Both the position numbers and the translations under genes were made by a program. This document shows, one piece after another, positions 1 through 8,606 of a stretch of 64,000 nt of DNA (its first letter is position 1; every line of letters starts with the position of its first letter). The notes beneath the pieces were generated by a model, which saw only the letters and a list, made by a program, of their open reading frames with translations, searched no databases and was not told the origin of the DNA. The DNA is from Mycobacterium sp. Root135 (GTDB lineage: Bacteria; Actinomycetota; Actinomycetes; Mycobacteriales; Mycobacteriaceae). The stretch covers positions 649,190 through 713,189 of the forward strand of contig NZ_LMEZ01000007.1 of assembly GCF_001426545.1 (NCBI RefSeq), read 5' to 3'.

Positions 1-1
1 C

Positions 2-172
2 GCGATGGGCGGCCTGCTTGGGGTCAGTCCCCTGGCGGTGGCCAAGATCATCGAGGCACTGAAGACCTCCGGCATCGACGTCGCCGCGATGCTGAACCGC
101 GTCGGCGAGGAGACCACGACGCCCGTCGCGGCCGCGTCCAATTCGCATCCGGTGGCTCCGCCGGCGTCCTGA
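2..172 (+). CDS. C-terminal end of an unidentified protein (partial)
   Basis: Only the last 56 codons are inside the window, reading in frame from base 2 to a TGA at 170-172. The visible peptide starts with Gly-rich GGLLGVSP, continues through a helix-like stretch (AKIIEALKTSGIDVAAML) and ends in a Thr/Ala/Pro-rich tail. Codon use is typical of the rest of the window, so this is a real gene end. I do not recognise the family. A C-terminal segment of a large envelope or SPFH-type protein is one possibility, but nothing in the fragment proves it. Confidence 0.55.
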   Translation, partial: AMGGLLGVSPLAVAKIIEALKTSGIDVAAMLNRVGEETTTPVAAASNSHPVAPPAS

Positions 173-267
173 TCGACGCCCACTCGATTCCGCCCTCCGA
201 GTAACCGGCACTTCTCAGCGGCCTCGAGGGTGATATTGGGTGGACGACCAGCGCATAATTGATCGCG
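173..267 (+). other. intergenic region before the receiver-reductase gene
   Basis: A 95-base gap that presumably holds the promoter of the downstream receiver-reductase/kinase pair. I see no clear -10/-35 pair and no strong ribosome binding site. A TTG at 259 would add three residues to the next protein, but the ATG at 268 is the more ordinary start. Confidence 0.3.
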
Positions 268-1965
268 ATGACCGGACCCACTTCGCAGCCCCGCCATCCC
301 GTGATCCTGACCGTGGACGACGATCCCGCCGTGTCGCGCGCCGTGGCGCGCGACCTACGCCGCCATTACGGCGAGCGGTATCGCATCGTTCGCGCGGAAA
401 GCGGGCCGGACGCGCTGGCGACCCTCAAGGAACTCAAGCTCCGCGGCGACACCGTCGCGGTGCTCGTCGCCGACTACCGGATGCCTCAGATGAGCGGCAT
501 CGAGTTCCTCGAGAAGGCGATGGACCTGTTTCCCCTGGCCAAGCGGGTGCTGCTGACCGCCTATGCGGACACTCACGCCGCCATCGACGCCATCAACGTC
601 GTCGACCTCGACCACTATCTGCTCAAGCCGTGGGATCCGCCGGAGGAGAAGCTCTACCCGGTGATCGACGGACTGCTCGAAGAGTGGCGCGCCGTCGGGG
701 ACCGCGCGATGCCGTACACCAAGGTCATCGGGCATCGCTGGAACCAGCGGTCGTGGGAGGTCCGCCAGTTCCTGGCGCGCAACCAGTTCCCGTTCCGCGC
801 CTACATGGCCGATGAGCCGAAGGGCGAGCAGCTGCTCGACGCCGCGGGCCTCGACGGCCGCGACCTGCCCGTCGTGATCACCGAGAAGGGTGAGGCGATC
901 GTCGAGCCGACCGACGGCCAGCTGGCCGAGCTGCTCGGACTGTCGACCGAACCGTCACTGCCGATGTACGACCTCGCGGTCATCGGCGGCGGCCCCGCAG
1001 GACTGGCGTCGGCGGTGTACGGCGCCTCCGAGGGCCTCGAGACCGTCCTCATCGAGCGCACCACGACCGGCGGACAAGCCGGTCGCAGCTCGCGGATCGA
1101 GAACTACCTGGGCTTCCCGATCGGCGTCTCCGGAGCCGAACTGACCAACTCCGCCCGCAGGCAGGCCGAGCGGTTCGGCGCCGAGGTCATCACCACCCGC
1201 GACGTCGTCAAACTGCACGTCGGCGAGTCCGCCCCGACCATCGAGTTCGAGGACGGCAGCACCATCGGTGCCCGCGCGGTCATCCTCGCGACCGGCGTGG
1301 AGTACCAGGAACTCAAGGTCGTCGGCTGCTGGACCGACCCGGCGGATCCGGACGGCTGCAACTACGTCGGCCGCGGCGTCTATTACGGGGCCTCGGTGTC
1401 CGACGCCGAGGAGTGTCGCGGCGAGGACGTCTACATCGTCGGCGGCGCGAACTCGGCAGGCCAGGCCGCGATGTTCATGTCCAAGACCGCCAAGTCGGTG
1501 ACGCTGCTGGTGCGCGGCCCCTCGCTGGAGGCGTCGATGTCGCACTACCTGATCGAACAGATCGAGGGCAACGACAAGATCCAGGTCAGGACCTGCACGG
1601 AAGTGGTCGACACGATCGGCGAGGACGACCACCTGTCCGGGCTGGTTCTGCTCGACCGGCAGTCCGGCGAGCGCACCACGGTGCCGTCGGGACGGCTGTG
1701 CTGCTTCATCGGCGCGAGCCCGCGGACCGAATGGCTGGACGGCGTCCTCGCCCTCGACGAGCGCGGATTCGTGCTGGCCGGGCCGGACCTCAAGGACGTC
1801 TGTGGTTGGAACCGGGAACGTCCGCCGCACCACTTGGAAACAAGTGTGCCCGGTGTGTTTGTTGCAGGAGACGTGCGCTCTGAATCCGCGAAGCGAGTGG
1901 CGGCCGCCGTCGGTGAAGGGTCGATGGCCGTGATGCTGGTGCACCGCTACCTGGCCGAAGCGTGA
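268..1965 (+). CDS. response regulator fused to thioredoxin-reductase-like FAD oxidoreductase
   Basis: About 565 residues with three parts. Residues 10-135 form a CheY-like receiver with acidic DDD near 17-19, phospho-acceptor Asp69 in VADYRMP, Thr97 in LLTAY and Lys120 in LLKPW. Residues 150-225 look like a glutaredoxin-fold segment without cysteines. Residues 234-565 are a two-dinucleotide-domain flavoprotein with an FAD motif (IGGGPAGLAS, about 239-248) and a pyridine nucleotide motif (VGGANSAGQA, about 391-400). True thioredoxin reductases carry CxxC after the GRG motif; here GRGVYY is followed by GASV (374-377), so the redox disulfide is missing. The gene lies 43 bases upstream of a histidine kinase, which suggests that phosphorylation controls a flavoenzyme rather than DNA binding. 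Substrate unknown. ATG 268 is preferred over TTG 259. Confidence 0.85.
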   Translation: MTGPTSQPRHPVILTVDDDPAVSRAVARDLRRHYGERYRIVRAESGPDALATLKELKLRGDTVAVLVADYRMPQMSGIEFLEKAMDLFPLAKRVLLTAYADTHAAIDAINVVDLDHYLLKPWDPPEEKLYPVIDGLLEEWRAVGDRAMPYTKVIGHRWNQRSWEVRQFLARNQFPFRAYMADEPKGEQLLDAAGLDGRDLPVVITEKGEAIVEPTDGQLAELLGLSTEPSLPMYDLAVIGGGPAGLASAVYGASEGLETVLIERTTTGGQAGRSSRIENYLGFPIGVSGAELTNSARRQAERFGAEVITTRDVVKLHVGESAPTIEFEDGSTIGARAVILATGVEYQELKVVGCWTDPADPDGCNYVGRGVYYGASVSDAEECRGEDVYIVGGANSAGQAAMFMSKTAKSVTLLVRGPSLEASMSHYLIEQIEGNDKIQVRTCTEVVDTIGEDDHLSGLVLLDRQSGERTTVPSGRLCCFIGASPRTEWLDGVLALDERGFVLAGPDLKDVCGWNRERPPHHLETSVPGVFVAGDVRSESAKRVAAAVGEGSMAVMLVHRYLAEA

Positions 1966-2008
1966 GTGCCGGCGCCGCCGGCGAAGCCTAGAGAGAAGGA
2001 CTGTCCCC

Positions 2009-3478
2009 ATGGGCGAAACGTGTCTGCCCGACGAGCTCCGGACGCTGTTCCTGTTCGAGAAGCTGACCGACCGTCAGCTGAAGTCGCTGTGCGACCACGG
2101 GCACCTCGCGAGGTTCGAGCCGGGTCCGATCTGCATCGAGGGTGAGGCGGCGACCTGTTTCTACGTCCTCATCGAGGGTGAGCTGGCGATGTCGAAGCGC
2201 TCCGGAGGCGCGGACATCGAGACCAACCGGACCTCGCAGCGAGGCGTGTACTGCGGCGCGTGGAGTGCCTACGTCGACGGCGTACCCCAGGTCTACGAGT
2301 CGTCGGTGCGGGTGACGAAGCCGTCGAAGTTCTTCGTCCTGGACGCGACCGCGTTCGGCGAGTTCGTCAAGACCGAGCTCCCGATGGCGGTGCACCTGCT
2401 CGAGGGTCTCAAGGTCGGCGGGCTGCGCCAACGCCAGATCATCGACCAGCGGGAGAAGCTGCTTGCGCTGGGTCAGTTGTCGGCGGGCCTGACCCACCAG
2501 CTCAACAATCCGGCCGCCGCAGCCGCACGGGCGGTCTCCGACCTGCGCGAGAAGATCGCGGGCATGCGCCACAAGCTCGCGATGCTTGCCGACGGGAAGT
2601 TCAGCCCCGACGGATTGCGCGTCCTGGTCACCATCCAGGAGGAGGTGGCCGAACAGGTCGCCAAGTCCAAGGCCCTCGAGCTCACGGCGCTGGAGGCGTC
2701 TGACCGCGAGGACGCGATCGGCGACTGGCTGGAGGATCACGGCATCGTCGGGGCCTGGGACTACGCCCCGACGTTCGTCGAAGCGGGTCTGGACATCGAC
2801 TGGTTGGAACGCATCTCCGCCTCCGTCGACGAGGTCGACGCGACCGCATCCCTCCAGGGCGCGATCGGATGGCTGCGGTACACCATCGACACCGAGCTGA
2901 TGATGAACCAGATCGCCGAGGCCAGCAGCCGCATCTCGGCACTGCTGGCCGGCGCCAAGCAGTACTCCCAGATGGACCGCGCGCCGTATCAGAGCGCCAA
3001 CGTCCACGAGCTGCTGCGCAGCACCATCATGATGTTCGGCGAGAAGCTGGGCAAGGACAAGCCGGTGAAGCTGGTCAAGGAACTCGACAAGTCGCTTCCC
3101 GAAATCCAGTGCTACCCAGGCGATCTCAACCAGGTGTGGACCAACATCATCGACAACGCGATCCAGGCGATGGGCGGACACGGCACGCTGACCCTGCGCA
3201 CCTCGGCCGTCGGCGAGGACGCGATCAAGGTGGAGATCTGCGACGACGGTCCCGGCATCCCGCCCGACATCGCCGACCGCATCTTCACGCCGTTCTTCAC
3301 CACCAAGGCCTTCGGCGAGGGCACCGGGCTCGGGCTGGATCTGGCCTGGCGCATCGTCGCCCAGAAGCACCACGGCAACATCCGGGTGGAGTCCAAGCCG
3401 GGTGACACGCGCTTCATCATCGTGCTGCCGTTGGTGGCTCCCAAGCCGGAAGAGGCGCCGGCCGACGTCGCGGAATAG
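2009..3478 (+). CDS. cyclic nucleotide-binding domain sensor histidine kinase
   Basis: 489 residues, with a purine-rich ribosome binding site (GAGAGAAGGA) upstream. Residues 12-125 fit a cAMP-receptor-type sensor domain (FLFEKLTDRQL, then IEGE and FYVLIEGELA strands). Residues 150-175 carry the H-box ALGQLSAGLTHQLNNP with probable phospho-acceptor His163. The C-terminal half is a HATPase with N-box NQVWTNIIDNAIQAM, G1 motif DDGPGIPP and G2 motif GTGLGLDL. There are no membrane segments, so it is a cytosolic kinase. It directly follows the receiver-reductase gene, its likely partner. The domain plan suggests cAMP or a similar ligand gates phosphorylation of the flavoprotein; this is inference. 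Confidence 0.88.
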   Translation: MGETCLPDELRTLFLFEKLTDRQLKSLCDHGHLARFEPGPICIEGEAATCFYVLIEGELAMSKRSGGADIETNRTSQRGVYCGAWSAYVDGVPQVYESSVRVTKPSKFFVLDATAFGEFVKTELPMAVHLLEGLKVGGLRQRQIIDQREKLLALGQLSAGLTHQLNNPAAAAARAVSDLREKIAGMRHKLAMLADGKFSPDGLRVLVTIQEEVAEQVAKSKALELTALEASDREDAIGDWLEDHGIVGAWDYAPTFVEAGLDIDWLERISASVDEVDATASLQGAIGWLRYTIDTELMMNQIAEASSRISALLAGAKQYSQMDRAPYQSANVHELLRSTIMMFGEKLGKDKPVKLVKELDKSLPEIQCYPGDLNQVWTNIIDNAIQAMGGHGTLTLRTSAVGEDAIKVEICDDGPGIPPDIADRIFTPFFTTKAFGEGTGLGLDLAWRIVAQKHHGNIRVESKPGDTRFIIVLPLVAPKPEEAPADVAE

Positions 3479-3507
3479 TCGCGCCGCCGAAGGGGGTTGA
3501 CCCAACC

Positions 3508-4386
3508 ATGGCGCTGATCACACACTCTTCGGGCAAGCCCTCATCGAAACCCAACCTCGGCAAGTTCGGCGTCTTCGGTCACTACCAGCAGTGGCAGCAG
3601 GTACCCCCCGACCAGCTTCGCGAGATCGAAGCGCTCGGCTACGGCGCCATCTGGGCCGGTGGCTCACCGCCCGCCGAGCTGGACTGGGTGGACCCCATCC
3701 TCGGCGAGACCGAGAAGCTGACGTTGGCCACCGGCATCGTCAACATCTGGACCGCCGCGGCCGGCCCCACCGCCGAGTCGTTCCACCGCATCGACGCGGC
3801 GTACCCGAACCGGTTTCTGCTCGGGATCGGCGTCGGCCATCCCGAGGCGCATCAGGAGTACAAGAAGCCATACGACGCCCTCACCGACTACCTCGACGAA
3901 CTCGACAAGCTCGGCGTCCCCAAGGACCGCCGCGTCGTCGCAGCCCTGGGGCCGCAGGTGCTCAAGCTCTCGACACGTCGTAGCGCGGGCGCACACCCGT
4001 ACCTGACCACGCCCGAACACACCAGGCAGGCACGGGAATTGGTGGGCCCCGACGCATTCATCGCACCCGAGCACAAGGTCGTCCTCACCACGGACGCCGA
4101 GCAAGCCCGCGCCGTGGGACGCAAGGCCCTCGAGATCTACTTGAACCTCGCCAACTACCTCAACAACTGGAAGCGCCTCGGCTTCACCGACGCCGACGTC
4201 GCGAAGCCTGGCAGCGACGCGCTGGTCGACGCCGTCGTCGCCCATGGCACGGTGGACGCCGTGGCCGCGCGACTGGCCGAGCACCTCGCCGCGGGTGCAG
4301 ACCATGTTCCGGTTCAAGTGCTGACGGGTACTGACAAGCTGGTGCCCGCGCTCGCCGAGTTGGCTGGCCCGCTAGGGCTGCAGTAA
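3508..4386 (+). CDS. LLM-class F420-dependent oxidoreductase (copy 1)
   Basis: 292 residues of the luciferase-like monooxygenase fold. The N-terminal strand KFGVFGHYQQW, the GYGAIWAGG motif, the ATGIVNIWT strand and the RFLLGIGVGHPE strand are typical of mycobacterial F420-using members, which bind the deazaflavin cofactor in a TIM barrel. Substrate unknown. It is 30 bases from a second, closely similar gene, so the pair looks like a tandem duplication and is probably co-transcribed. The start is ATG 3508. Confidence 0.85.
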   Translation: MALITHSSGKPSSKPNLGKFGVFGHYQQWQQVPPDQLREIEALGYGAIWAGGSPPAELDWVDPILGETEKLTLATGIVNIWTAAAGPTAESFHRIDAAYPNRFLLGIGVGHPEAHQEYKKPYDALTDYLDELDKLGVPKDRRVVAALGPQVLKLSTRRSAGAHPYLTTPEHTRQARELVGPDAFIAPEHKVVLTTDAEQARAVGRKALEIYLNLANYLNNWKRLGFTDADVAKPGSDALVDAVVAHGTVDAVAARLAEHLAAGADHVPVQVLTGTDKLVPALAELAGPLGLQ

Positions 4387-4416
4387 CCAACCCCACCCGA
4401 AGGGACCGTTTCACCC

Positions 4417-5274
4417 ATGACTGACGCCACTGACCTCAAGCCCAACCTCGGACGCTTCGGCGTCTGGACCGCCGGGCCCGTGACCGCAGAGCAGGCCAAG
4501 GAGATCGAGAAGCTGGGATACGGCGCGGTGTGGGTGGGCGGCTCCCCTGCCGCCGATCTCGCCTTCGTCGAACCCATCCTGGAGGCCACCGAAACGCTGC
4601 AGGTGGCGACCGGCATCGTCAACGTGTGGACGGCCCCCGCCGCCGAGGTCGCCGAGTCCTATCACCGCATCGAGAAGGCCCACCCCGGCCGGTTCCTGCT
4701 CGGCATCGGCATCGGACACCCCGAGCACACCGACGAGTACCGCAAGCCGTACGACGTGCTCGTCGAATACTTGGACGCCCTCGACGCCGCGAACGTACCA
4801 ACCAGCCGCCGCGTACTCGCGGCGCTCGGCCCGAAGGTGCTCAAGCTCGCCGCCGCGCGCAGTGCCGGCGCCCATCCGTACCTGACCACGCCGGAGCACA
4901 CGGCACAGGCGCACGGGCTGATCGGCAACGCGGTGTTCCTGGCGCCCGAGCACAAGGTCGTCATCGCCAGGGACGCGGCCCAGGCCCGCGAAATCGGTCG
5001 CCAGACCGTCGAGTTCTACCTGGACCTGAGCAACTACGTGAACAACTGGAAGCGGCTTGGCTTCACCGACGCCGACGTGCAGAAGCCCGGCAGCGACAAA
5101 CTCATCGACGCGGTGGTGGCGCACGGGACACCCGAGGACATCGCCAGGCGCCTGCAGGAGCACGTCGACGCCGGCGCCGACCACGTCGCCATTCAGGTGC
5201 TGGGCGGCGAGGACGCGCTGATTCCGACGTTGGCCGAGCTGGCGGGTCCGCTGGGACTCTCGACCAGGGAGTAG
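4417..5274 (+). CDS. LLM-class F420-dependent oxidoreductase (copy 2)
   Basis: 285 residues, a paralogue of the preceding gene. Shared blocks include GYGAVWVGGSPAADL, ATGIVNVWTAP, RFLLGIGIGHPEHTDEY, RSAGAHPYLTTPEHT and NNWKRLGFTDADV. It lacks about ten N-terminal residues present in copy 1. It should bind F420 in the same barrel fold. The near-identical architecture with diverged linkers suggests an old duplication with possibly different substrates. rmlB begins 28 bases downstream, so the rml genes may be read from the same transcript. Confidence 0.85.
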   Translation: MTDATDLKPNLGRFGVWTAGPVTAEQAKEIEKLGYGAVWVGGSPAADLAFVEPILEATETLQVATGIVNVWTAPAAEVAESYHRIEKAHPGRFLLGIGIGHPEHTDEYRKPYDVLVEYLDALDAANVPTSRRVLAALGPKVLKLAAARSAGAHPYLTTPEHTAQAHGLIGNAVFLAPEHKVVIARDAAQAREIGRQTVEFYLDLSNYVNNWKRLGFTDADVQKPGSDKLIDAVVAHGTPEDIARRLQEHVDAGADHVAIQVLGGEDALIPTLAELAGPLGLSTRE

Positions 5275-5302
5275 ATCGGGCCACCCGCTAGGGTTTGTCA
5301 CC

Positions 5303-6298
5303 ATGCGTCTGCTGGTCACCGGGGGTGCGGGTTTCATCGGCGCGAACTTCGTCCACGCCGCCGTGCGGGAGCACCCCGACGTTCGCGTGACGGTGCTGGA
5401 CGCCTTGACGTACGCGGGTAGTCGCGAGTCCTTGGCGCCCGTCGCCGACGACGTCCGCATGGTGCACGGCGACATCGGCGATGCCGAACTGGTGGAGAAG
5501 CTGGTCGCCGAGTCCGACGCCGTCGTGCACTTCGCGGCCGAGACGCACGTCGACAATTCGTTGGCCGATCCCGAGGCGTTTCTTCACACCAACGTCGTCG
5601 GCACGTTCACCATGCTGGAAGCCGTTCGCAGGCACGGCATTCGGCTGCACCACGTGTCCACCGACGAGGTGTACGGCGACCTGCCGCTGGACGATCCCAT
5701 CCGGTTCACCGAGGCCACCCCGTACAACCCGTCGAGCCCGTACTCGGCGACCAAGGCGGCGTCGGACATGCTGGTGCGGTCGTGGGTGCGGTCCTTTGGC
5801 GTGCGGGCGACGATCTCCAACTGCTCCAACAACTATGGGCCGTATCAGCACGTGGAGAAGTTCATTCCGCGACAGATCACCAATGTGCTGACGGGACGAC
5901 GCCCGAAGCTGTACGGGCTCGGAGCCAACGTCCGGGACTGGATCCACGTCACCGACCACAACCGCGCGGTGTGGCGGATCCTGGCCGACGGCGAACTGGG
6001 GCGCACCTATCTCATCGGCGCCGACGGCGAGCGCGACAACCTCACGGTGATGCGCACCCTGCTGCGACTGATGGATCGCGACCCCGACGACTTCGACCAC
6101 GTGACCGACCGGGCGGGCCACGATCTGCGGTACGCGATCGACCCGTCGGCGCTTTGCGACGAACTGGGCTGGACGCCGCAGCACGACGACTTCGAGTCCG
6201 GCCTCGCCGCGACGATCGCCTGGTATCGCGACAACGAAACATGGTGGCGCCCTCTGAAGGACGCGTCCGAGGCGATGTACGAGGGGCGCAACCAGTGA
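5303..6298 (+). CDS. rmlB: dTDP-glucose 4,6-dehydratase
   Basis: 331 residues of the extended short-chain dehydrogenase family. It converts dTDP-glucose to dTDP-4-keto-6-deoxyglucose, the second step towards dTDP-L-rhamnose, which mycobacteria need for the arabinogalactan linker. The NAD motif TGGAGFIGANF is at residues 6-16, the catalytic TDE motif lies in HVSTDEVYGDL, and the YxxxK pair is in SPYSATKAASD. Family signatures NCSNNYGPYQ and KFIPRQITN are intact. Its stop overlaps the GTG of rmlC by 4 bases, so the two are translationally coupled. Confidence 0.95.
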   Translation: MRLLVTGGAGFIGANFVHAAVREHPDVRVTVLDALTYAGSRESLAPVADDVRMVHGDIGDAELVEKLVAESDAVVHFAAETHVDNSLADPEAFLHTNVVGTFTMLEAVRRHGIRLHHVSTDEVYGDLPLDDPIRFTEATPYNPSSPYSATKAASDMLVRSWVRSFGVRATISNCSNNYGPYQHVEKFIPRQITNVLTGRRPKLYGLGANVRDWIHVTDHNRAVWRILADGELGRTYLIGADGERDNLTVMRTLLRLMDRDPDDFDHVTDRAGHDLRYAIDPSALCDELGWTPQHDDFESGLAATIAWYRDNETWWRPLKDASEAMYEGRNQ

Positions 6299-6906
6299 CC
6301 TTCCGCGAGCTGTCGATTCCCGGCGCATGGGAGATCACCCCGACCGTGCGGCCCGACCCCCGCGGCCGGTTCTTCGAGTGGTTCACCGACGACGAGTTCA
6401 CCGCGATGACCGGGCACTGCCTGGATCTGCGGCAGGCCAACGTGTCGGTGTCCGCGGCGGGCGTGCTGCGAGGCCTGCACTTCGCTCAGCTGCCGCCGAG
6501 CCAGGCCAAGTACGTGACGTGCGTACGGGGCGCGGTGTTCGACGTGGTCGTCGACGTCCGCGTGGGCTCGGCGACATTCGGTCAGTGGGACTCGGTGCTG
6601 CTCGACGACCGCGACCACCGGACCGTCTACCTCTCGGAGGGGCTGGCGCACGGATTCCTTGCGCTGCAAGACGATTCGACGGTGACCTACCTGTGCTCTG
6701 CGGGCTACTCCCCCACCCGTGAGCACACCATCTGCCCGACCGATCCCGCGATCGGCGTCGACTGGCCACTCGTCGACGGGGCGGTGCCGAACCTCTCCGA
6801 GCGAGACTCCGCCGCTCCGACCCTCGACGACGTTCTCACTGCAGGGCTGCTGCCGACCTGGGACGAGGCGCAGTCGTTCGTCGAGGACCTCCGCTCCCGC
6901 TCCTAG
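6295..6906 (+). CDS. rmlC: dTDP-4-dehydrorhamnose 3,5-epimerase
   Basis: 203 residues of the RmlC cupin family, acting on the rmlB product in dTDP-rhamnose synthesis. The start GTG at 6295 lies inside the GTGA overlap with rmlB; longer readings upstream only run through rmlB in another frame. Signatures are the opening PGAWEITPTVRPDPRGRFFEWF, the catalytic histidine in LRGLHFAQLPPSQAKYV, the jelly-roll strand GAVFDVVVDVR and LSEGLAHGFLALQD. rmlA and rmlD are not in the window. A 56-bp palindromic repeat follows it. Confidence 0.94.
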   Translation: MTFRELSIPGAWEITPTVRPDPRGRFFEWFTDDEFTAMTGHCLDLRQANVSVSAAGVLRGLHFAQLPPSQAKYVTCVRGAVFDVVVDVRVGSATFGQWDSVLLDDRDHRTVYLSEGLAHGFLALQDDSTVTYLCSAGYSPTREHTICPTDPAIGVDWPLVDGAVPNLSERDSAAPTLDDVLTAGLLPTWDEAQSFVEDLRSRS

Positions 6907-6941
6907 CCCACCGGCTTGACCGCCCGCCCCGCGCCTCTCGC

Positions 6942-6997
6942 CGAGTGTGCGCACAGATCGCGATCTGGCGCCTGATCGCGATCCCACAGCACACGCG
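6942..6997. repeat. 56-bp dispersed palindromic repeat, copy 1
   Basis: Lies between rmlC and mmsA. It has outer arms of the type GAGTGTGC and GCACAC around the core CAGATCGCGATCTGG. A related copy of the same 56-bp length occurs at 24434-24489, and I count about 45 of 56 matching positions. This copy is less symmetric than the other. It may act as a terminator after rmlC or be a small non-autonomous mobile element. Confidence 0.7.
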
Positions 6998-7029
6998 ATG
7001 CCGTCGACCCTTGCGGATAGGCGTCCACA

Positions 7030-7051
7030 ATTACTAGGATGTCCTAGTAAT
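7030..7051. promoter_or_regulatory. 22-bp perfect palindrome upstream of mmsA (operator)
   Basis: Two perfect 10-bp arms, ATTACTAGGA and TCCTAGTAAT, around a central TG. The right end is 25 bases before the ATG of mmsA. Position and symmetry fit a dimeric repressor site, probably of a TetR- or GntR-type regulator for valine/isobutyrate catabolism. No obvious regulator gene lies next to it, so the binding protein is unknown. Confidence 0.65.
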
Positions 7052-7076
7052 CGAATACCGTCGAAGGGCAGCCGCC

Positions 7077-8597
7077 ATGACCACTCAAATTCCGCACTTC
7101 GTCGACGGCCGCAGGGTCGAGGGCCAGTCCGGCCGCACCGCCGACGTCCTCAACCCCAGCACCGGCGAGGTGCAAGCCCAGGTCCCCATGGCCTCCACCG
7201 CCGAGGTAGACGCTGCCGTCGAAATCGCTGTCGCCGCCCAGCGCGAGTGGGCGGCATGGAACCCGCAGCGCCGCGCCCGCGTGATGATGAAGTTCGTCGC
7301 CCTGGTCAACGAGAACGCCAACGAGCTCGCCGAACTGCTCTCCTCCGAACACGGCAAGACCGTCGCCGACTCACTCGGCGACATCCAGCGCGGCGTCGAG
7401 GTCATCGAGTTCGCCATCGGCATTCCGCACCTGCTCAAGGGCGACTACACCGAAGGCGCCGGCGGCGGCATCGACGTCTACTCCCTGCGCCAGCCACTCG
7501 GCGTCGTCGCGGGCATCACCCCGTTCAACTTCCCGGCCATGATCCCGCTGTGGAAGGCCGGGCCCGCGCTCGCGTGCGGCAACGCCTTCATCCTCAAGCC
7601 CAGCGAGCGCGACCCGTCGGTGCCCGTCCGGCTGGCCGAGTTGTTCCTCGAAGCCGGCCTGCCCAAGGGCGTCTTCCAGGTGGTGCACGGCGACAAGGAG
7701 GCCGTCGACGCCATCCTCAACCACCCCGACATCCACGCCGTCGGATTCGTCGGCAGCTCCGACATCGCGCAGTACATCTACTCGACCGCTGCGGCCAACG
7801 GCAAGCGCGCGCAGTGCTTCGGTGGCGCCAAGAACCACATGATCGTGATGCCCGACGCCGACCTCGACCAGGCCGTCGACGCACTGATCGGCGCGGGCTA
7901 CGGCAGTGCCGGCGAGCGGTGCATGGCGATCAGCGTCGCGGTGCCGGTCGGCAAGGAGACCGCGGACCGCTTGCGGGCGCGCCTCGTCGAGCGGGTCAAC
8001 CAGTTGCGCGTCGGCCACAGCCTGGATCCCAAGGCCGACTACGGCCCACTGATCACCGCCGCGGCGCTCGCCCGGGTGAGGGACTACATCGGCCAGGGCG
8101 TCGAGGCAGGCGCCGAGATCGTCGTCGACGGTCGGGAACGTGCCAGCGACGACCTCACCTTCGGCGACGCGAGCCTGCAGGGCGGTTACTTCATCGGCCC
8201 GACCCTGTTCGACCACGTGACGCCCGACATGACGATCTACACCGACGAAATCTTCGGCCCGGTGCTCTGCATCGTGCGCGCCGACACCTACGAGGAGGCG
8301 CTGGCCCTGCCGTCGGAGCACGAGTACGGCAACGGCGTGGCGATCTTCACGCGCGACGGCGACACCGCCCGCGACTTCGTCTCCCGCGTTCAGGTCGGCA
8401 TGGTCGGCGTCAACGTGCCGATTCCAGTTCCGGTGGCCTACCACAGCTTTGGCGGCTGGAAGCGCTCCGGATTCGGTGACCTCAACCAGCACGGACCGGC
8501 CTCGATCATCTTCTACACCAAGGTCAAGACGGTCACCCAGCGCTGGCCCTCCGGCATCAAGGATGGCGCCGAGTTCTCCATCCCCACCATGAAGTAG
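7077..8597 (+). CDS. mmsA: methylmalonate-semialdehyde dehydrogenase (CoA-acylating)
   Basis: 506 residues of the aldehyde dehydrogenase superfamily. The enzyme oxidises methylmalonate semialdehyde to propionyl-CoA in valine catabolism. Visible are the substrate/cofactor block GITPFNFPAMIPLWK, the Rossmann strand AVGFVGSSDIAQYIY, the catalytic cysteine in GSAGERCMAISVAVPVG and the C-terminal FGGWKRSGFGDLNQHG. Length matches MmsA. It is followed after 9 bases by an acyl-CoA dehydrogenase and then mmsB, the classic mmsA-fadE9-mmsB arrangement. A palindromic operator sits just upstream. Confidence 0.94.
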   Translation: MTTQIPHFVDGRRVEGQSGRTADVLNPSTGEVQAQVPMASTAEVDAAVEIAVAAQREWAAWNPQRRARVMMKFVALVNENANELAELLSSEHGKTVADSLGDIQRGVEVIEFAIGIPHLLKGDYTEGAGGGIDVYSLRQPLGVVAGITPFNFPAMIPLWKAGPALACGNAFILKPSERDPSVPVRLAELFLEAGLPKGVFQVVHGDKEAVDAILNHPDIHAVGFVGSSDIAQYIYSTAAANGKRAQCFGGAKNHMIVMPDADLDQAVDALIGAGYGSAGERCMAISVAVPVGKETADRLRARLVERVNQLRVGHSLDPKADYGPLITAAALARVRDYIGQGVEAGAEIVVDGRERASDDLTFGDASLQGGYFIGPTLFDHVTPDMTIYTDEIFGPVLCIVRADTYEEALALPSEHEYGNGVAIFTRDGDTARDFVSRVQVGMVGVNVPIPVPVAYHSFGGWKRSGFGDLNQHGPASIIFYTKVKTVTQRWPSGIKDGAEFSIPTMK

Positions 8598-8606
8598 CGC
8601 GGGTTC

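Noticed and set aside
955..2010. Long minus-strand open frame opposite the receiver-reductase gene
   Set aside because: No recognisable domain, biased composition, and it fully opposes a strongly supported gene.
1988..3505. 505-codon minus-strand frame opposite the histidine kinase
   Set aside because: Shadow of the kinase gene; no motifs or ribosome binding site.
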